A stretch of 64,000 nucleotides of DNA from an uncultured Parabacteroides sp. (GTDB lineage Bacteria > Bacteroidota > Bacteroidia > Bacteroidales > Tannerellaceae): the NCBI GenBank assembly GCA_934718155.1, contig CAKUZF010000010.1, positions 11,396 to 75,395 on the forward strand, read 5' to 3'. The notes beneath the pieces are model-generated. The model worked only from the letters and a program-made list of their open reading frames with translations, was not told the DNA's origin and searched no databases. Both the position numbers and the translations under genes were made by a program. Every line of letters starts with the position of its first letter. Positions within the stretch are counted from its first letter, which is position 1. This document shows, in pieces, positions 15,290 to 25,763 of the stretch.

Positions 15290-16765
15290 TTAACCTAAGA
15301 GATCCTTCAGTTTGCCCTCGTCTTGCAACTTAACGATCAGCTCGCCAAAGAGCGTGTTGGCCCAAGCGAACCAAGAACGGGTGTACTTGGCGCTGTCGTC
15401 TTTATGGAAAGACTCGTGCATCAATCCCGTACCACCATCGTTGTCGCGCAAGGTCTCGATGCAATAACGAATCTCCGCCTCGTCGGTCGAAGTGGTCGCA
15501 CGCATAATCAAGCTCATCGGCCAAACGAAATCGAAACCAATGTGCGGGCCACCGATACCCTCGGCCGCCTTACCCTTGAAGAAGTAAGGATTGTCGGTGC
15601 TCCAAACCAACCGACGCGTGTTCTGGTAGACAGGGTCGCTGGTCGGCACACTGCCTAAGAAAGGCAAAGCCAAAAGACTCGGCACGTTGGCATCGTCCAT
15701 CAGATTGCAGCCGCCGAAACCGTCCACCTCGTAGGCATACACCTTGCCATACTTCGGATGCTCAACCACACCATACTGCTTAACGGCCAGCTCCACCTCG
15801 TTGGCCAAGGCCTCGCAGCGCGCCGCGAAGTCGTTGTTCTTACGCACGGCACGCAGAATCTCTGCCACCTGGCGCAGAGAGGAGATAGCGAAGAGGTTAG
15901 AAGGAATCAAGAAGCCAAACGTCGTAGCATCGTCAGACGGGCGGAAGGCCGAGAAGATGAGTCCAACGGGATTAGCCGGTGCACCCCATCCATCGTTGAG
16001 CATCGTGTCGCTCTGGCGATCGGTCACACGCTGGAAGCGATACGGGCCTTTGCCCTCTTTGCGCTGCTGCTCGCGGAAGGTGCGATAGACCGCCTCCATG
16101 GCCTGCTCCCACGTGTTGTCGAACACCGAGGTGTCGCCCAAAACCTTCCAGTAATGGTAGGCCAAACGGATGGCATAGCAAAGCGAATCGATCTCCCACT
16201 TACGCTCGTGAAGCTCCTTCTTCATCGTCGTACGGTCTTTCTCCCACTCGCTGCCAGTCGGGCCCTCGTTGAAGGCGTTGGCATAGGGGTCGATCAAGAT
16301 GCAAGCCGTCTGGCGATTGATCGCTCCAACCAGCATCTGCTGCAACTCCTTGTCGTTCTTGGCCAGCACCACATAAGGATAGACCTGTGCGGAGCTGTCG
16401 CGCAGCCACATGGCGTGGATATCGCCCGTGATCACGAAGGTGTCGGGCTTGCCGTTCACCATCTTAAACTCGCAGGTCGTATCGAGTGTATTGGGATAGC
16501 AGTTCTCGAACATCCAAGCCAGCTTCTGATCTTTGATCTTCGCCTTTACGGCCTTGATCTTCGCCTCGACTGCCTTCGATGAGAACTTGCGCTCGCCGGG
16601 AGCGGGGCGCTTGGTGGTGAAATCGCCTGTCACCTTCGCTGCCAGTTTGCTATAGCTCTCCTTAGCCTCGTGCGGAGCCACTGCCTCGGCAAACATTTTC
16701 TCACCGACCATCAGTCCAGCAAGGGAAAGCGATCCGGCTTTTAAGAAGTTTCGTCTTGTAGTCAT
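15290..16765 (-). CDS. GH125 exo-alpha-1,6-mannosidase with Tat signal
   Basis: 491 residues. The start at 16765 is chosen because it opens with TTRRNFLKAGSLSLAG, a twin-arginine (Tat) signal; the frame extends 28 codons further upstream without sense. The mature part matches family GH125 (formerly DUF1237), metal-independent alpha-mannosidases that remove terminal alpha-1,6-mannose: HAMWLRDSSAQVYPY, DGWGAPANPVGLIFSAFRPSDD-type block and FDFVWPMSLIMRA near the C-terminus. Length is typical. Export by Tat implies folding with or without cofactor before transfer to the periplasm. It stands alone, with YidC 28 nt upstream on the same strand and a terminator downstream. Host or yeast glycan use is an inference. 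Confidence 0.9.
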   Translation of the reverse strand: MTTRRNFLKAGSLSLAGLMVGEKMFAEAVAPHEAKESYSKLAAKVTGDFTTKRPAPGERKFSSKAVEAKIKAVKAKIKDQKLAWMFENCYPNTLDTTCEFKMVNGKPDTFVITGDIHAMWLRDSSAQVYPYVVLAKNDKELQQMLVGAINRQTACILIDPYANAFNEGPTGSEWEKDRTTMKKELHERKWEIDSLCYAIRLAYHYWKVLGDTSVFDNTWEQAMEAVYRTFREQQRKEGKGPYRFQRVTDRQSDTMLNDGWGAPANPVGLIFSAFRPSDDATTFGFLIPSNLFAISSLRQVAEILRAVRKNNDFAARCEALANEVELAVKQYGVVEHPKYGKVYAYEVDGFGGCNLMDDANVPSLLALPFLGSVPTSDPVYQNTRRLVWSTDNPYFFKGKAAEGIGGPHIGFDFVWPMSLIMRATTSTDEAEIRYCIETLRDNDGGTGLMHESFHKDDSAKYTRSWFAWANTLFGELIVKLQDEGKLKDLLG

Positions 16766-16793
16766 TTCGTTGTCAGTATATAAGTTAGAACAC

Positions 16794-18704
16794 TCATCTA
16801 CGCTTGTTGGCCTCGCGAGCAGCCTGTTGCTTGCGAAGTGTCTCCTCATGCATCTTCTGCATCTCCTCCAGTCGCTTCATAAAGGTAGATCGCTTTTGGG
16901 GCTTGCGCTTGTTAGCCTCGAGCTTAGCCAAGAGCTTCTCCTCGTTGATGGTGAAGCGGAAGAAGATGGTCTGCAAGATGGTGATCAAAGTAGAGATGAA
17001 ATAATAATAGGTCAGACCCGACGCATACTGATTGAAGAACACCAGGAACATCAACGGCATGAGATACATCATCATCTGCATGCCCGGCATCTGCTGCTGG
17101 CCCGTGTTGGTCATCTCCATATTAAACTTCGTATAAACGATGTTGGTGATGGTCATCAACAAGCAGAAGAGACTGATATGATTGCCAAAATAGGTCGAGA
17201 TCAAGGGAATGTTGGCCTCCCAGCTCACTATAGCATCGTAGGTAGAGAGGTCGTTGGCCCAGAGGAAGCTCTGGTGGCGCAACTCGATGGCCGACGGGAA
17301 GAACATGAAGAGGGCAATCAAGATAGGCATCTGCAACAGCATCGGCAGACAGCCGCTCATCGGGCTGGCTCCGGCACGGCTATACAGCTCCATGGTTGCC
17401 TTCTGACGCTCCAAGGCCTGCTCCTGGCCGGGATACTTCGCATTGATCTCCTCCACCTGCGGACGCAACACGCGCATCTTGGCCGACGAGATGTAAGACT
17501 TATAGGTGAGCGGGAAAAGAATGAGCTTCACGATCACGGTGAGCAGGAAGATCAACAGACCATAGCTGCTGATGAAACTGCCTAAGAAGTCGAACAGCGG
17601 AATGATGAAGTATTGGTTCACCCAGCGGAAGATACCCCAGCCCAGCGGCACGAGCTTCTCCAGCTCCCACTCCTGACCCTCGGGCTGCGCCTCGTCGAGG
17701 TCTTTCAAGAGGGCGAACTTGTTCGGACCGAAGAAATAGGTCAGCTCTGTTGCCTGACGGCCTTGCAAGTCGAACGGGACGGCTGCGGTTGTCTTGAAGG
17801 TCTTCAGCGTGGTTCCGCTCGCGAACATCTTCGAGTCGAGCGATGCCTTATCGAATCCCTCGCCACCGGCAATCAGCACGGTCGAGAAGAACATATCCTT
17901 ATAGCCCATCCAACGGAGGCGCTCCTCGAACTGCTTGCTGGCGTCGCGGGTCTCGGTCAGACGGTCGGGCTTGTCGGCCACGGGCTTATAGTTGAGCGAA
18001 ACGTAACGCTCCTCGAACGAACGGCCCTTCTCCTGCTGACGGATATCTTGCGACCAAGTCATGTCGAGCGCAGTGGTGCTCGGAGCGAGCAAGCCATTCA
18101 GGCCCGTACCCTTGATGTGGAAACCCACCAGGTAGCTATCGGGCTGGATGGTATAGATAAAGTCGAGGTGGCTTCCCTCGCCCACCGCCAAACGCATCGT
18201 CACGCCTTGCGCACTGGCCTCGACGGGCTGGAAATAGAGATCGGCAGTATTGACCACGCGGTTATCGGCCGTCACGAGCGTGAAGTTCAGCGCCGAGCTC
18301 TGCTCTTCGAAGAGCATCAACGGGTTGCCCTCGTAGTCGTCGTACTCCTTCAATTGGGCCGACACGATGCGTCCGCCCTTATTGCTTACTCGCAGGGCGA
18401 GCAGGTCGTTCTCGATGGTTGTCTGTTGATCCTGACCGGCCATAGCCTGGGCGAAGTCGCCAAAGCGTTGACGCATGCTCTGCAAGCGAACCGAGTCGGG
18501 CAGGTTGTTGATTGAATCCTGTAAGTGAGCCGCTTGCTGCTCTTTCTGAGCCAACTCCATCTGCTGGGTCATCTCGATCTGGGCAAGCGAATCTTGATAG
18601 TGGCGTTGCGCCTCAATCTGCTCCGGTGTGGGGCGATTGAACCAGCTGAAGGCAAACAACACGATGCCTATCAGCACAAATCCTGTGATTGTATTCTTAT
18701 CCAC
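16794..18704 (-). CDS. yidC: YidC membrane protein insertase
   Basis: 636 residues. An N-terminal membrane anchor (ITGFVLIGIVLFAFSWF, 5-21) is followed by a Gln/Glu-rich linker and a large periplasmic beta-domain to about residue 350, then the conserved insertase core with several membrane helices and the SGCLPMLLQMPILIALF segment. The C-terminus is Lys/Arg-rich (KRKPQKRSTF), typical for ribosome contact. It inserts and folds inner-membrane proteins with or without SecYEG. A minus-strand -7 box lies about 40 nt upstream, and the gene is divergent from ettA. The GH125 gene starts 28 nt after its stop and may be transcribed by read-through. Confidence 0.97.
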   Translation of the reverse strand: MDKNTITGFVLIGIVLFAFSWFNRPTPEQIEAQRHYQDSLAQIEMTQQMELAQKEQQAAHLQDSINNLPDSVRLQSMRQRFGDFAQAMAGQDQQTTIENDLLALRVSNKGGRIVSAQLKEYDDYEGNPLMLFEEQSSALNFTLVTADNRVVNTADLYFQPVEASAQGVTMRLAVGEGSHLDFIYTIQPDSYLVGFHIKGTGLNGLLAPSTTALDMTWSQDIRQQEKGRSFEERYVSLNYKPVADKPDRLTETRDASKQFEERLRWMGYKDMFFSTVLIAGGEGFDKASLDSKMFASGTTLKTFKTTAAVPFDLQGRQATELTYFFGPNKFALLKDLDEAQPEGQEWELEKLVPLGWGIFRWVNQYFIIPLFDFLGSFISSYGLLIFLLTVIVKLILFPLTYKSYISSAKMRVLRPQVEEINAKYPGQEQALERQKATMELYSRAGASPMSGCLPMLLQMPILIALFMFFPSAIELRHQSFLWANDLSTYDAIVSWEANIPLISTYFGNHISLFCLLMTITNIVYTKFNMEMTNTGQQQMPGMQMMMYLMPLMFLVFFNQYASGLTYYYFISTLITILQTIFFRFTINEEKLLAKLEANKRKPQKRSTFMKRLEEMQKMHEETLRKQQAAREANKRR

Positions 18705-18742
18705 GTTATTAAATTATATGTTTATATAGCTTTTCAAGGTCG

Positions 18743-18750
18743 CAAATGTA
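18743..18750 (-). promoter_or_regulatory. -7 promoter box of yidC
   Basis: On the minus strand TACATTTG matches TAnnTTTG, 39 nt before the yidC ATG. Confidence 0.5.
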
Positions 18751-18793
18751 GCGATTTTCATCGACACAAGCTGCATATTCCAACAAATATACC

Positions 18794-18801
18794 TAAATTT
18801 G
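18794..18801 (+). promoter_or_regulatory. -7 promoter box of ettA
   Basis: TAAATTTG matches TAnnTTTG, 35 nt before the ettA ATG; it is divergent from the yidC promoter in the same 131-nt gap. Confidence 0.5.
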
Positions 18802-18835
18802 TGCAATCAAAATATCATCTATAAACATACGGTGT

Positions 18836-20524
<1,689 letters not shown>

Positions 20525-20572
20525 GAACTAAAAAAACAGATATACATTATATATAATAAGGACAGATCAGGT

Positions 20573-21211
20573 ATGAAAAAGAATTTGTTTTCGTCGATAA
20601 CCTTAGCGGCAACCTTGCTGCTGGGCCTCCCGATGGGTGTGAGCGCACAGAAGACCCACAAGTTGTTTAACGGCAAGAACCTAAACAACTGGAACTTCGT
20701 AGTAGAGAAAAACGCCGTGCCCGCCGAGCAAGTGTTTGGCATCCAAAATGGCGTGATCCACATCAAGGGACAGCCCTTCGGCTACATGTACACCAAAGAG
20801 AAATATAGCAACTTCAAGCTGCATGTAGAATGGCGTTGGCCCGACGGAGCGTCGAACAGCGGAATCTTCCTGCTGATTGCCGACCCGAAGAACCCCTTCC
20901 CTAACGGCATCGAATGTCAGTTGCATGCCGGCGACGCAGGCGACTTCGTATTGCTGGGCGGTTCGGAGCTGGCTGAGTTCGAGGGCCCACGGCCCGAGTT
21001 TCCCGTAGTGAAGAAGGCACACGACTCCTCGGAGAAACCTGTAGGCGAATGGAATGAGGCCAACATCTTCGTGAAGAACGGAGTCATCACCGTTTACATC
21101 AATGGCGTTTACCAAAACACCGGCACGAACAAGGTGAAAGAGGGCTTCGTAGGCTTGCAAAGCGAGGGACACGATGTGCAATTCCGCAACGTCACCCTCA
21201 CGGAATGGTAA
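20573..21211 (+). CDS. secreted DUF1080 (3-keto-disaccharide hydrolase-like) protein
   Basis: 212 residues: signal peptide (1-26, hydrophobic core LAATLLLGLPMG then VSA) followed by a concanavalin-like DUF1080 domain: LFNGKNLNNW near the start, SNSGIFLLI, IECQLHAGDAGDF, and the closing GLQSEGHDVQFRNVTL. Members of this family are periplasmic and some hydrolyse 3-keto-glycosides. The substrate here is unknown. It lies 48 nt after ettA on the same strand. A second DUF1080 protein is encoded at 33342-34151; they differ in anchoring. Confidence 0.85.
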   Translation: MKKNLFSSITLAATLLLGLPMGVSAQKTHKLFNGKNLNNWNFVVEKNAVPAEQVFGIQNGVIHIKGQPFGYMYTKEKYSNFKLHVEWRWPDGASNSGIFLLIADPKNPFPNGIECQLHAGDAGDFVLLGGSELAEFEGPRPEFPVVKKAHDSSEKPVGEWNEANIFVKNGVITVYINGVYQNTGTNKVKEGFVGLQSEGHDVQFRNVTLTEW

Positions 21212-21249
21212 GATTTTTCAGAAAGGTGCGGTAAATACAATATTTATCG

Positions 21250-21257
21250 TACCTTTG
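21250..21257 (+). promoter_or_regulatory. -7 promoter box of glyA
   Basis: TACCTTTG matches TAnnTTTG, 79 nt before the glyA ATG; no TTTG at the optimal -33 distance. Confidence 0.5.
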
Positions 21258-21262
21258 CCTCC

Positions 21263-21301
21263 GGATTCAACATTCCCCCTCTTTAGAGGGGAAACGAATC
21301 C
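21263..21301 (+). promoter_or_regulatory. two-tier hairpin at the 5' end of the glyA transcript
   Basis: GGATTC (21263-21268) pairs with GAATCC (21296-21301), enclosing CCCCTC (21276-21281) paired with GAGGGG (21286-21291). It sits where transcription should begin, so it probably caps the glyA mRNA. I see no known glycine, folate or SAM riboswitch signature. Confidence 0.6.
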
Positions 21302-21336
21302 TTGAAGAATCATTGTAATATCTAAATCACAACGTC

Positions 21337-22617
21337 ATGAAACGAGACAACATTATTTTTGACATCATCGAGAAGGAACACCAACGCCAGTTGAAGGGCA
21401 TCGAGTTGATCGCATCGGAGAACTTCGTCAGCGATCAGGTGATGCAGGCTATGGGTAGCTGCTTAACCAACAAGTATGCCGAAGGTTATCCCGGCAAGCG
21501 CTACTACGGAGGCTGTGAGGTGGTTGACCAAAGCGAGAACCTCGCAATCGACCGCTTGAAGAAGCTCTTCAACGCAGAATGGGTGAACGTGCAGCCGCAC
21601 TCAGGTGCACAGGCTAACGCAGCCGTGTTGCTGGCCGTGCTGAACGCAGGCGACACCTTCCTGGGCTTGAACTTGGCTCATGGCGGACACCTCTCTCACG
21701 GATCGGCAGTGAACAGCTCGGGTATCCTTTATCACGCTACGGAATATAACGTGAAGGAGGAGACGGGCCGCGTAGACTACGACCAAATGGAGGAGGTTGC
21801 TTTGCGCGAGAAACCGAAATTGATCATCGGCGGTGGCTCTGCCTACTCACGCGACTGGGACTACAAGCGCATGCGCGAGATCGCCGACAAGGTAGGTGCT
21901 TTGTTAATGATCGACATGGCTCACCCTGCTGGATTGATCGCCGCTGGTTTGCTGAACAACCCGTTGGAGTATGCCCACATCGTTACTTCTACTACACATA
22001 AGACACTGCGTGGACCGCGTGGCGGTATCATCTTGCTGGGCAAGGACTTCGAGAACCCCTGGGGTAAGAAGACTCCGAAGGGCGAGATCAAGAAAATGTC
22101 GCAGCTGCTCGACTCTGCTGTATTCCCAGGTATCCAGGGCGGTCCGTTGGAGCACGTTATCGCGGCTAAGGCTGTTGCCTTTGGCGAGGCTTTGGAGCCG
22201 GAGTATAAGGTTTACCAGCAGCAGGTGAAGAAGAACGCCGCTGCCATGGCACAAGCCTTCATTGACAAGGGCTACAAGATCATCTCTGGCGGTACCGACA
22301 ACCACAGCATGCTGATCGACCTCCGCACGAAGTTCCCCGATTTGACGGGTAAGGTAGCAGAGCGTGCCCTCGTAGCGGCCGACATCACCGTGAACAAGAA
22401 TATGGTTCCGTTCGACAGCCGTTCGGCTTTCCAGACCTCAGGTATCCGCGTAGGTACACCGGCTATCACGACCCGTGGCGCCAAGGAGCCGTTGATGGGC
22501 GAGATCGTAGAGCTGATCGACACCGTATTGAGTGCGCCTGAATGCGACAAGACAATCGCTGCCGTACGCGAGAAGGTGAACAGCACCATGAAGGAGTATC
22601 CGATCTTTGCGTGGTAA
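21337..22617 (+). CDS. glyA: serine hydroxymethyltransferase
   Basis: 426 residues, full-length SHMT. It converts serine and tetrahydrofolate to glycine and 5,10-methylene-tetrahydrofolate in the cytoplasm, using PLP. Visible hallmarks are LIASENFVS near the N-terminus, YAEGYPGKRYYGGCE, the substrate/PLP region DMAHPAGLIAAG and the Schiff-base lysine in TSTTHKTLRGPRGG (about residue 226). Codon choice is more biased than in its neighbours, as expected for high expression. It has its own promoter, a leader hairpin and a downstream terminator, so it is monocistronic. Confidence 0.98.
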   Translation: MKRDNIIFDIIEKEHQRQLKGIELIASENFVSDQVMQAMGSCLTNKYAEGYPGKRYYGGCEVVDQSENLAIDRLKKLFNAEWVNVQPHSGAQANAAVLLAVLNAGDTFLGLNLAHGGHLSHGSAVNSSGILYHATEYNVKEETGRVDYDQMEEVALREKPKLIIGGGSAYSRDWDYKRMREIADKVGALLMIDMAHPAGLIAAGLLNNPLEYAHIVTSTTHKTLRGPRGGIILLGKDFENPWGKKTPKGEIKKMSQLLDSAVFPGIQGGPLEHVIAAKAVAFGEALEPEYKVYQQQVKKNAAAMAQAFIDKGYKIISGGTDNHSMLIDLRTKFPDLTGKVAERALVAADITVNKNMVPFDSRSAFQTSGIRVGTPAITTRGAKEPLMGEIVELIDTVLSAPECDKTIAAVREKVNSTMKEYPIFAW

Positions 22618-22638
22618 TAAGAATTTAAGCAATTCATG

Positions 22639-22688
22639 AGGGATGACTCATGGCCCCGAAACATCGGTAGGGGCTGGGGGTCATCCCT
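22639..22688 (+). terminator. terminator-like hairpin after glyA
   Basis: AGGGATGAC (22639-22647) pairs with GTCATCCCT (22680-22688), with an inner GGCCCC/GGGGCT pairing. There is no strong T tract directly after it, so it could also be an mRNA 3'-end stabiliser. Confidence 0.6.
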
Positions 22689-22745
22689 TATCGGCAAATA
22701 AAAAAGGGATTATTTATTTTTTCTCACTTATAACATAAAACAAAC

Positions 22746-25094
22746 ATGAACAAGCTACTCGCTTTATTTTGCGCAAGCGCAATGTTAGCTTTCACGACTT
22801 CATGCGGCGATGGTCCAACGAAGGAAATGCCTTACAACCAGGGCATCCACATCATCCCCGCACCCGTGAGCTTAGTACAAAATGACGGTGCCTTCACACT
22901 GAGCAAGAGCACCAAGATCTACGCCTCAACACCCGAGGCAAAGACCGTGGCCGAATTCTTCGCCGCAAAGATGAAGGGCGCTACGGGCTACACGATCAGC
23001 GTAACCGACCAGGCTGCAGCCAATGGCTTGAACCTGTTGATCGACGAATCGCTCGACGTGAACAACGAGGGCTACACGCTGGATGTTACGCCTCAGAACG
23101 TAAACATCAAGGCAAAGACTCCACAGGGCCTCTTCTATGGTATGCAGTCATTCATGCAGCTGCTCCCCGCCGAGATCGAGAGCGCAACCGCTGTGAAGGG
23201 CATCGCTTGGACGGCTCCCGCTGTCAGCGTGAAGGATGAGCCTCGCTTTGGCTACCGCGGCATCATGCTCGATCCGTGTCGCCACTTCATCCCCGTTGAG
23301 AACATCAAGAAGCAGATCGATGTACTCTCTCTCTTCAAGATCAACCGCATGCACTTGCACTTGACCGACGACCAGGGCTGGCGCATCGAGATTAAGAAAT
23401 ATCCGAAGCTGACCGAGATCGGCTCTAAGCGTGTGGAATACGACGGCACCGAGTATGGCGGCTTCTACACCCAAGAGGATATCAAGGAGATCGTGAAGTA
23501 CGCAGCGGATCACTTCATCACAGTAGTGCCCGAGATCGAGTTGCCAGGTCATGAGATGGCCGCTATCGCAGCTTATCCCGAGTTATCTTGCCGAGGCGAG
23601 CAGGGCACACCCCGTACGCTGTGGGGAGTGGAAGACATCGTGATGTGTGCGGGCAAGGAGGAGCCGTTCAAGTTCCTCGAAGACGTAATCACTGAGGTAG
23701 CTGCCCTCTTCCCGGGCGAATACTTCCACATCGGTGGCGATGAGTGCCCCAAGGTGAGCTGGAAGAACTGTCCGACCTGTCAGGCTCGCATCAAGCAACT
23801 GGGCTTGAAGGCCGACAAGAATCACACGGCCGAGGAGAAGCTGCAAAGCTACTTCGTTCAGCGCATCGAGAAAGTGATCAACAAATTAGGCAAGCGCATG
23901 ATTGGTTGGGATGAGATCCTCGAAGGCGGTTTGGCTCCTACGGCTACAGTGATGTCGTGGCGTGGTGAGGATGGCGGTATCGCAGCTGCCAGCATGAACC
24001 ACGACGTGATCATGACACCGGGTAGCGGCGGTATGTATCTCGACCACTATCAGGGCGATCCGAAGATCAATCCGGTAGCTATCGGCGGCTTCGCAACCTT
24101 GGAGAAGACCTACAGCTACAACCCCATCCCCGACACCCTGGCTAAGCAGGGCAAGGGCAATTTCGTGAAGGGCGTACAGTGTAACATCTGGACTGAGTAC
24201 ATGTACAACACCGACTTGATGGAGTATCGCATCTATCCGCGTATCCTGGCATTGTCGGAGATCGCATGGTCGCCACTGGAGAGCAAGGATTACAAAGACT
24301 TTGAGCGCCGCATCGACAACGCACAGGTGCGCCTCGACGAGCACAACATCAACTACTACATCCCGCAGCCGGAGCAGCCGAATGGTTCTTGCGACTTCGT
24401 CGCGTTCACCGATAAGGCTACGATGAACTTCCAGACCAGCCGCCCCGTGAAGGTGGTTTATACGCTCGATGGCTCTGAGCCTACTCCTTCGTCGACAATT
24501 TATACCGAACCGTTCGACATCACCGAGACGACCACGCTGAAGATTCGCTCCGTATTGCCTTCAGGCAAGATGAGCAAGACACGCGAGATCACGGTTGAGA
24601 AGCAGACCTTGGCTCCGGCTAAGGAGGTGGCTAAGACCACACCGGGCCTCAGCATGAAGGTGACCAACGGTACGTTCCTTGAGGCTTCACAGCTCGACGG
24701 CGTGAAGGAGTGGAAAGAGGCGCCCTGCAAGCAGTTGCGCGACCTGACCACATATGTAAAGACCGACGAGGGCATGCGTGGCATACAGCAGTATGCAGCC
24801 GTGGCTGAGGGCTATGTGAACATCCCCGCTGATGGCGTTTACTACGTTAGCTCAGAGTTGGAGCAGGTTTGGATTGATGGTAAGTTGCTCATCGACAACA
24901 AGGGCGAGGTGAAGCACTTCGCACGCCACGACAAGTCGGTTGCCTTGGCACAGGGCTTGCACGAGTTGAAGGTGGTGTTCCTTGGCCATCAGATTGGCGG
25001 TTGGGCTTCCAACTGGAACGACGGTAGCGTGAAGCTGCGCCGTGCCGACGAGGAGAAGTTCGCCCCCGTAACACCTGAGATGCTCTGCCATTAA
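22746..25094 (+). CDS. GH20 beta-N-acetylhexosaminidase lipoprotein
   Basis: 782 residues. A lipoprotein signal ends FTTSC (Cys20). Residues 33-155 form the GH20b N-terminal domain and about 165-510 the GH20 catalytic barrel, with the catalytic Asp332-Glu333 pair in HIGGDECPK and substrate-binding HLHLTDDQGWR (203-213) and WRGED. It removes terminal beta-linked GlcNAc or GalNAc from glycans. A chitobiase-type C-terminal domain (YTLDGSEPTPSS onward, about 565-625) is followed by a PA14-like sugar-binding module (about 640-770, with GVYYVSSELEQVWIDGKLLIDN pattern). Length is typical for Bacteroidales enzymes. It is flanked by terminators, so it is probably transcribed alone. Confidence 0.95.
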   Translation: MNKLLALFCASAMLAFTTSCGDGPTKEMPYNQGIHIIPAPVSLVQNDGAFTLSKSTKIYASTPEAKTVAEFFAAKMKGATGYTISVTDQAAANGLNLLIDESLDVNNEGYTLDVTPQNVNIKAKTPQGLFYGMQSFMQLLPAEIESATAVKGIAWTAPAVSVKDEPRFGYRGIMLDPCRHFIPVENIKKQIDVLSLFKINRMHLHLTDDQGWRIEIKKYPKLTEIGSKRVEYDGTEYGGFYTQEDIKEIVKYAADHFITVVPEIELPGHEMAAIAAYPELSCRGEQGTPRTLWGVEDIVMCAGKEEPFKFLEDVITEVAALFPGEYFHIGGDECPKVSWKNCPTCQARIKQLGLKADKNHTAEEKLQSYFVQRIEKVINKLGKRMIGWDEILEGGLAPTATVMSWRGEDGGIAAASMNHDVIMTPGSGGMYLDHYQGDPKINPVAIGGFATLEKTYSYNPIPDTLAKQGKGNFVKGVQCNIWTEYMYNTDLMEYRIYPRILALSEIAWSPLESKDYKDFERRIDNAQVRLDEHNINYYIPQPEQPNGSCDFVAFTDKATMNFQTSRPVKVVYTLDGSEPTPSSTIYTEPFDITETTTLKIRSVLPSGKMSKTREITVEKQTLAPAKEVAKTTPGLSMKVTNGTFLEASQLDGVKEWKEAPCKQLRDLTTYVKTDEGMRGIQQYAAVAEGYVNIPADGVYYVSSELEQVWIDGKLLIDNKGEVKHFARHDKSVALAQGLHELKVVFLGHQIGGWASNWNDGSVKLRRADEEKFAPVTPEMLCH

Positions 25095-25155
25095 TCAGAG
25101 CACGATTGCGTTGTGAATAAACAACGACCAGAGTTTAAGAATACACAATACTTGA

Positions 25156-25194
25156 GAAAGGGCCCCTCCGTGAAGGATCGGCCCTTTCTATTTT
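25156..25194 (+). terminator. intrinsic terminator of the GH20 gene
   Basis: GAAAGGGCC (25156-25164) pairs with GGCCCTTTC (25180-25188) and is followed by a T-rich stretch. The segment 25195-25298 contains no gene or clear signal. Confidence 0.85.
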
Positions 25195-25298
25195 TATAAG
25201 CCGAGCACCGTGCGCCAAGCATACCCCTCAAAAAACACATATATAAAATACGTAGCCCTTCTCGACACAAATAAGAAATAAAATAATCAAGGAAAAAG

Positions 25299-25328
25299 TT
25301 GCTTGCTAAAAATAAATGGCTACTTTTG
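25299..25328 (+). promoter_or_regulatory. promoter of the cobalamin riboswitch transcript
   Basis: TTG at 25299-25301 and TACTTTTG at 25321-25328 are 19 nt apart, the usual spacing of the Bacteroidetes -33/-7 boxes. Transcription would begin just before the riboswitch. Confidence 0.65.
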
Positions 25329-25334
25329 CATCCG

Positions 25335-25512
25335 ATTGGTTTCCCATAGACCGTTCGGATATGGGAATTAAAAGGGAATCGGGTGTAAATCCCGGACAGT
25401 CCCGCTGCTGTGAAGCTCCAATACAAACATCTTGGAAAGACTTATTGCCACTGATCGATGGCGATCGATTGGGAAGGCCTCCAGGATGGGAGTCAGTCAG
25501 AAGACCTGCCAC
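25335..25512 (+). promoter_or_regulatory. cobalamin (B12) riboswitch
   Basis: The characteristic conserved pieces occur in the right order: AAAAGGGAATCGGGTGTAAA, then CCCGGACAGTCCCGCTGCTGTGA-type core (reported here as positions 25371-25413), TTGGGAAGGCC, and the 3' B12 box AGTCAGAAGACCTGCC ending at 25510. Just after it, CTGTATC (25523-25529) and GATGCAG (25546-25552) form a stem that could be the P13 kissing-loop element; its 3' arm contains an ATG. Binding of adenosylcobalamin normally lowers expression of the downstream gene. Here the next large gene starts only at 25764, beyond a terminator. Confidence 0.93.
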
Positions 25513-25546
25513 TCATTAAAGGCTGTATCTGCTCGTGGGTTTAGGG

Positions 25547-25594
25547 ATGCAGTACGAAAGAATTTTCAACATTATTGTAAAGTTATTGCCGTAA
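25547..25594 (+). CDS. 15-codon ORF controlled by the cobalamin riboswitch
   Basis: ATG at 25547 opens a 15-residue frame, MQYERIFNIIVKLLP, ending at TAA 25592-25594. The start codon is inside the stem that follows the B12 box, which is where a riboswitch would hide a translation start. It may be a leader peptide, or the remains of the start of a lost B12-regulated gene, or chance. No homologue can be claimed from such a short peptide. Confidence 0.35.
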   Translation: MQYERIFNIIVKLLP

Positions 25595-25674
25595 ATAGAA
25601 GTTATTTGTCGGTGGAAGATCGACGTTCATGGTTAAGTACATTATTAAGAGATCTTAGTATTTATGCTACTTTG

Positions 25675-25716
25675 GATACTTCCGCCAAAGTGATTTGCCG
25701 GAAGTATCGTTTTTTT
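25675..25716 (+). terminator. strong intrinsic terminator between riboswitch and transporter gene
   Basis: GATACTTCCG (25675-25684) pairs perfectly with CGGAAGTATC (25699-25708), followed by G and seven T. It would end the riboswitch transcript after about 380 nt unless an antiterminated state exists. The 47 nt from here to the transporter ATG contain no convincing promoter. Confidence 0.88.
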
Positions 25717-25763
25717 CTATCTACGCCATAGACTTGCAATAGGGACATAAGTTATTTACTAAA

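Noticed and set aside
21212..21336. Glycine or THF riboswitch before glyA
   Set aside because: The leader has hairpins but none of the conserved cores of those classes.
25432..25731. A 99-codon frame across the riboswitch
   Set aside because: It runs through the conserved B12 riboswitch core and the terminator stem, so it cannot be a real protein.
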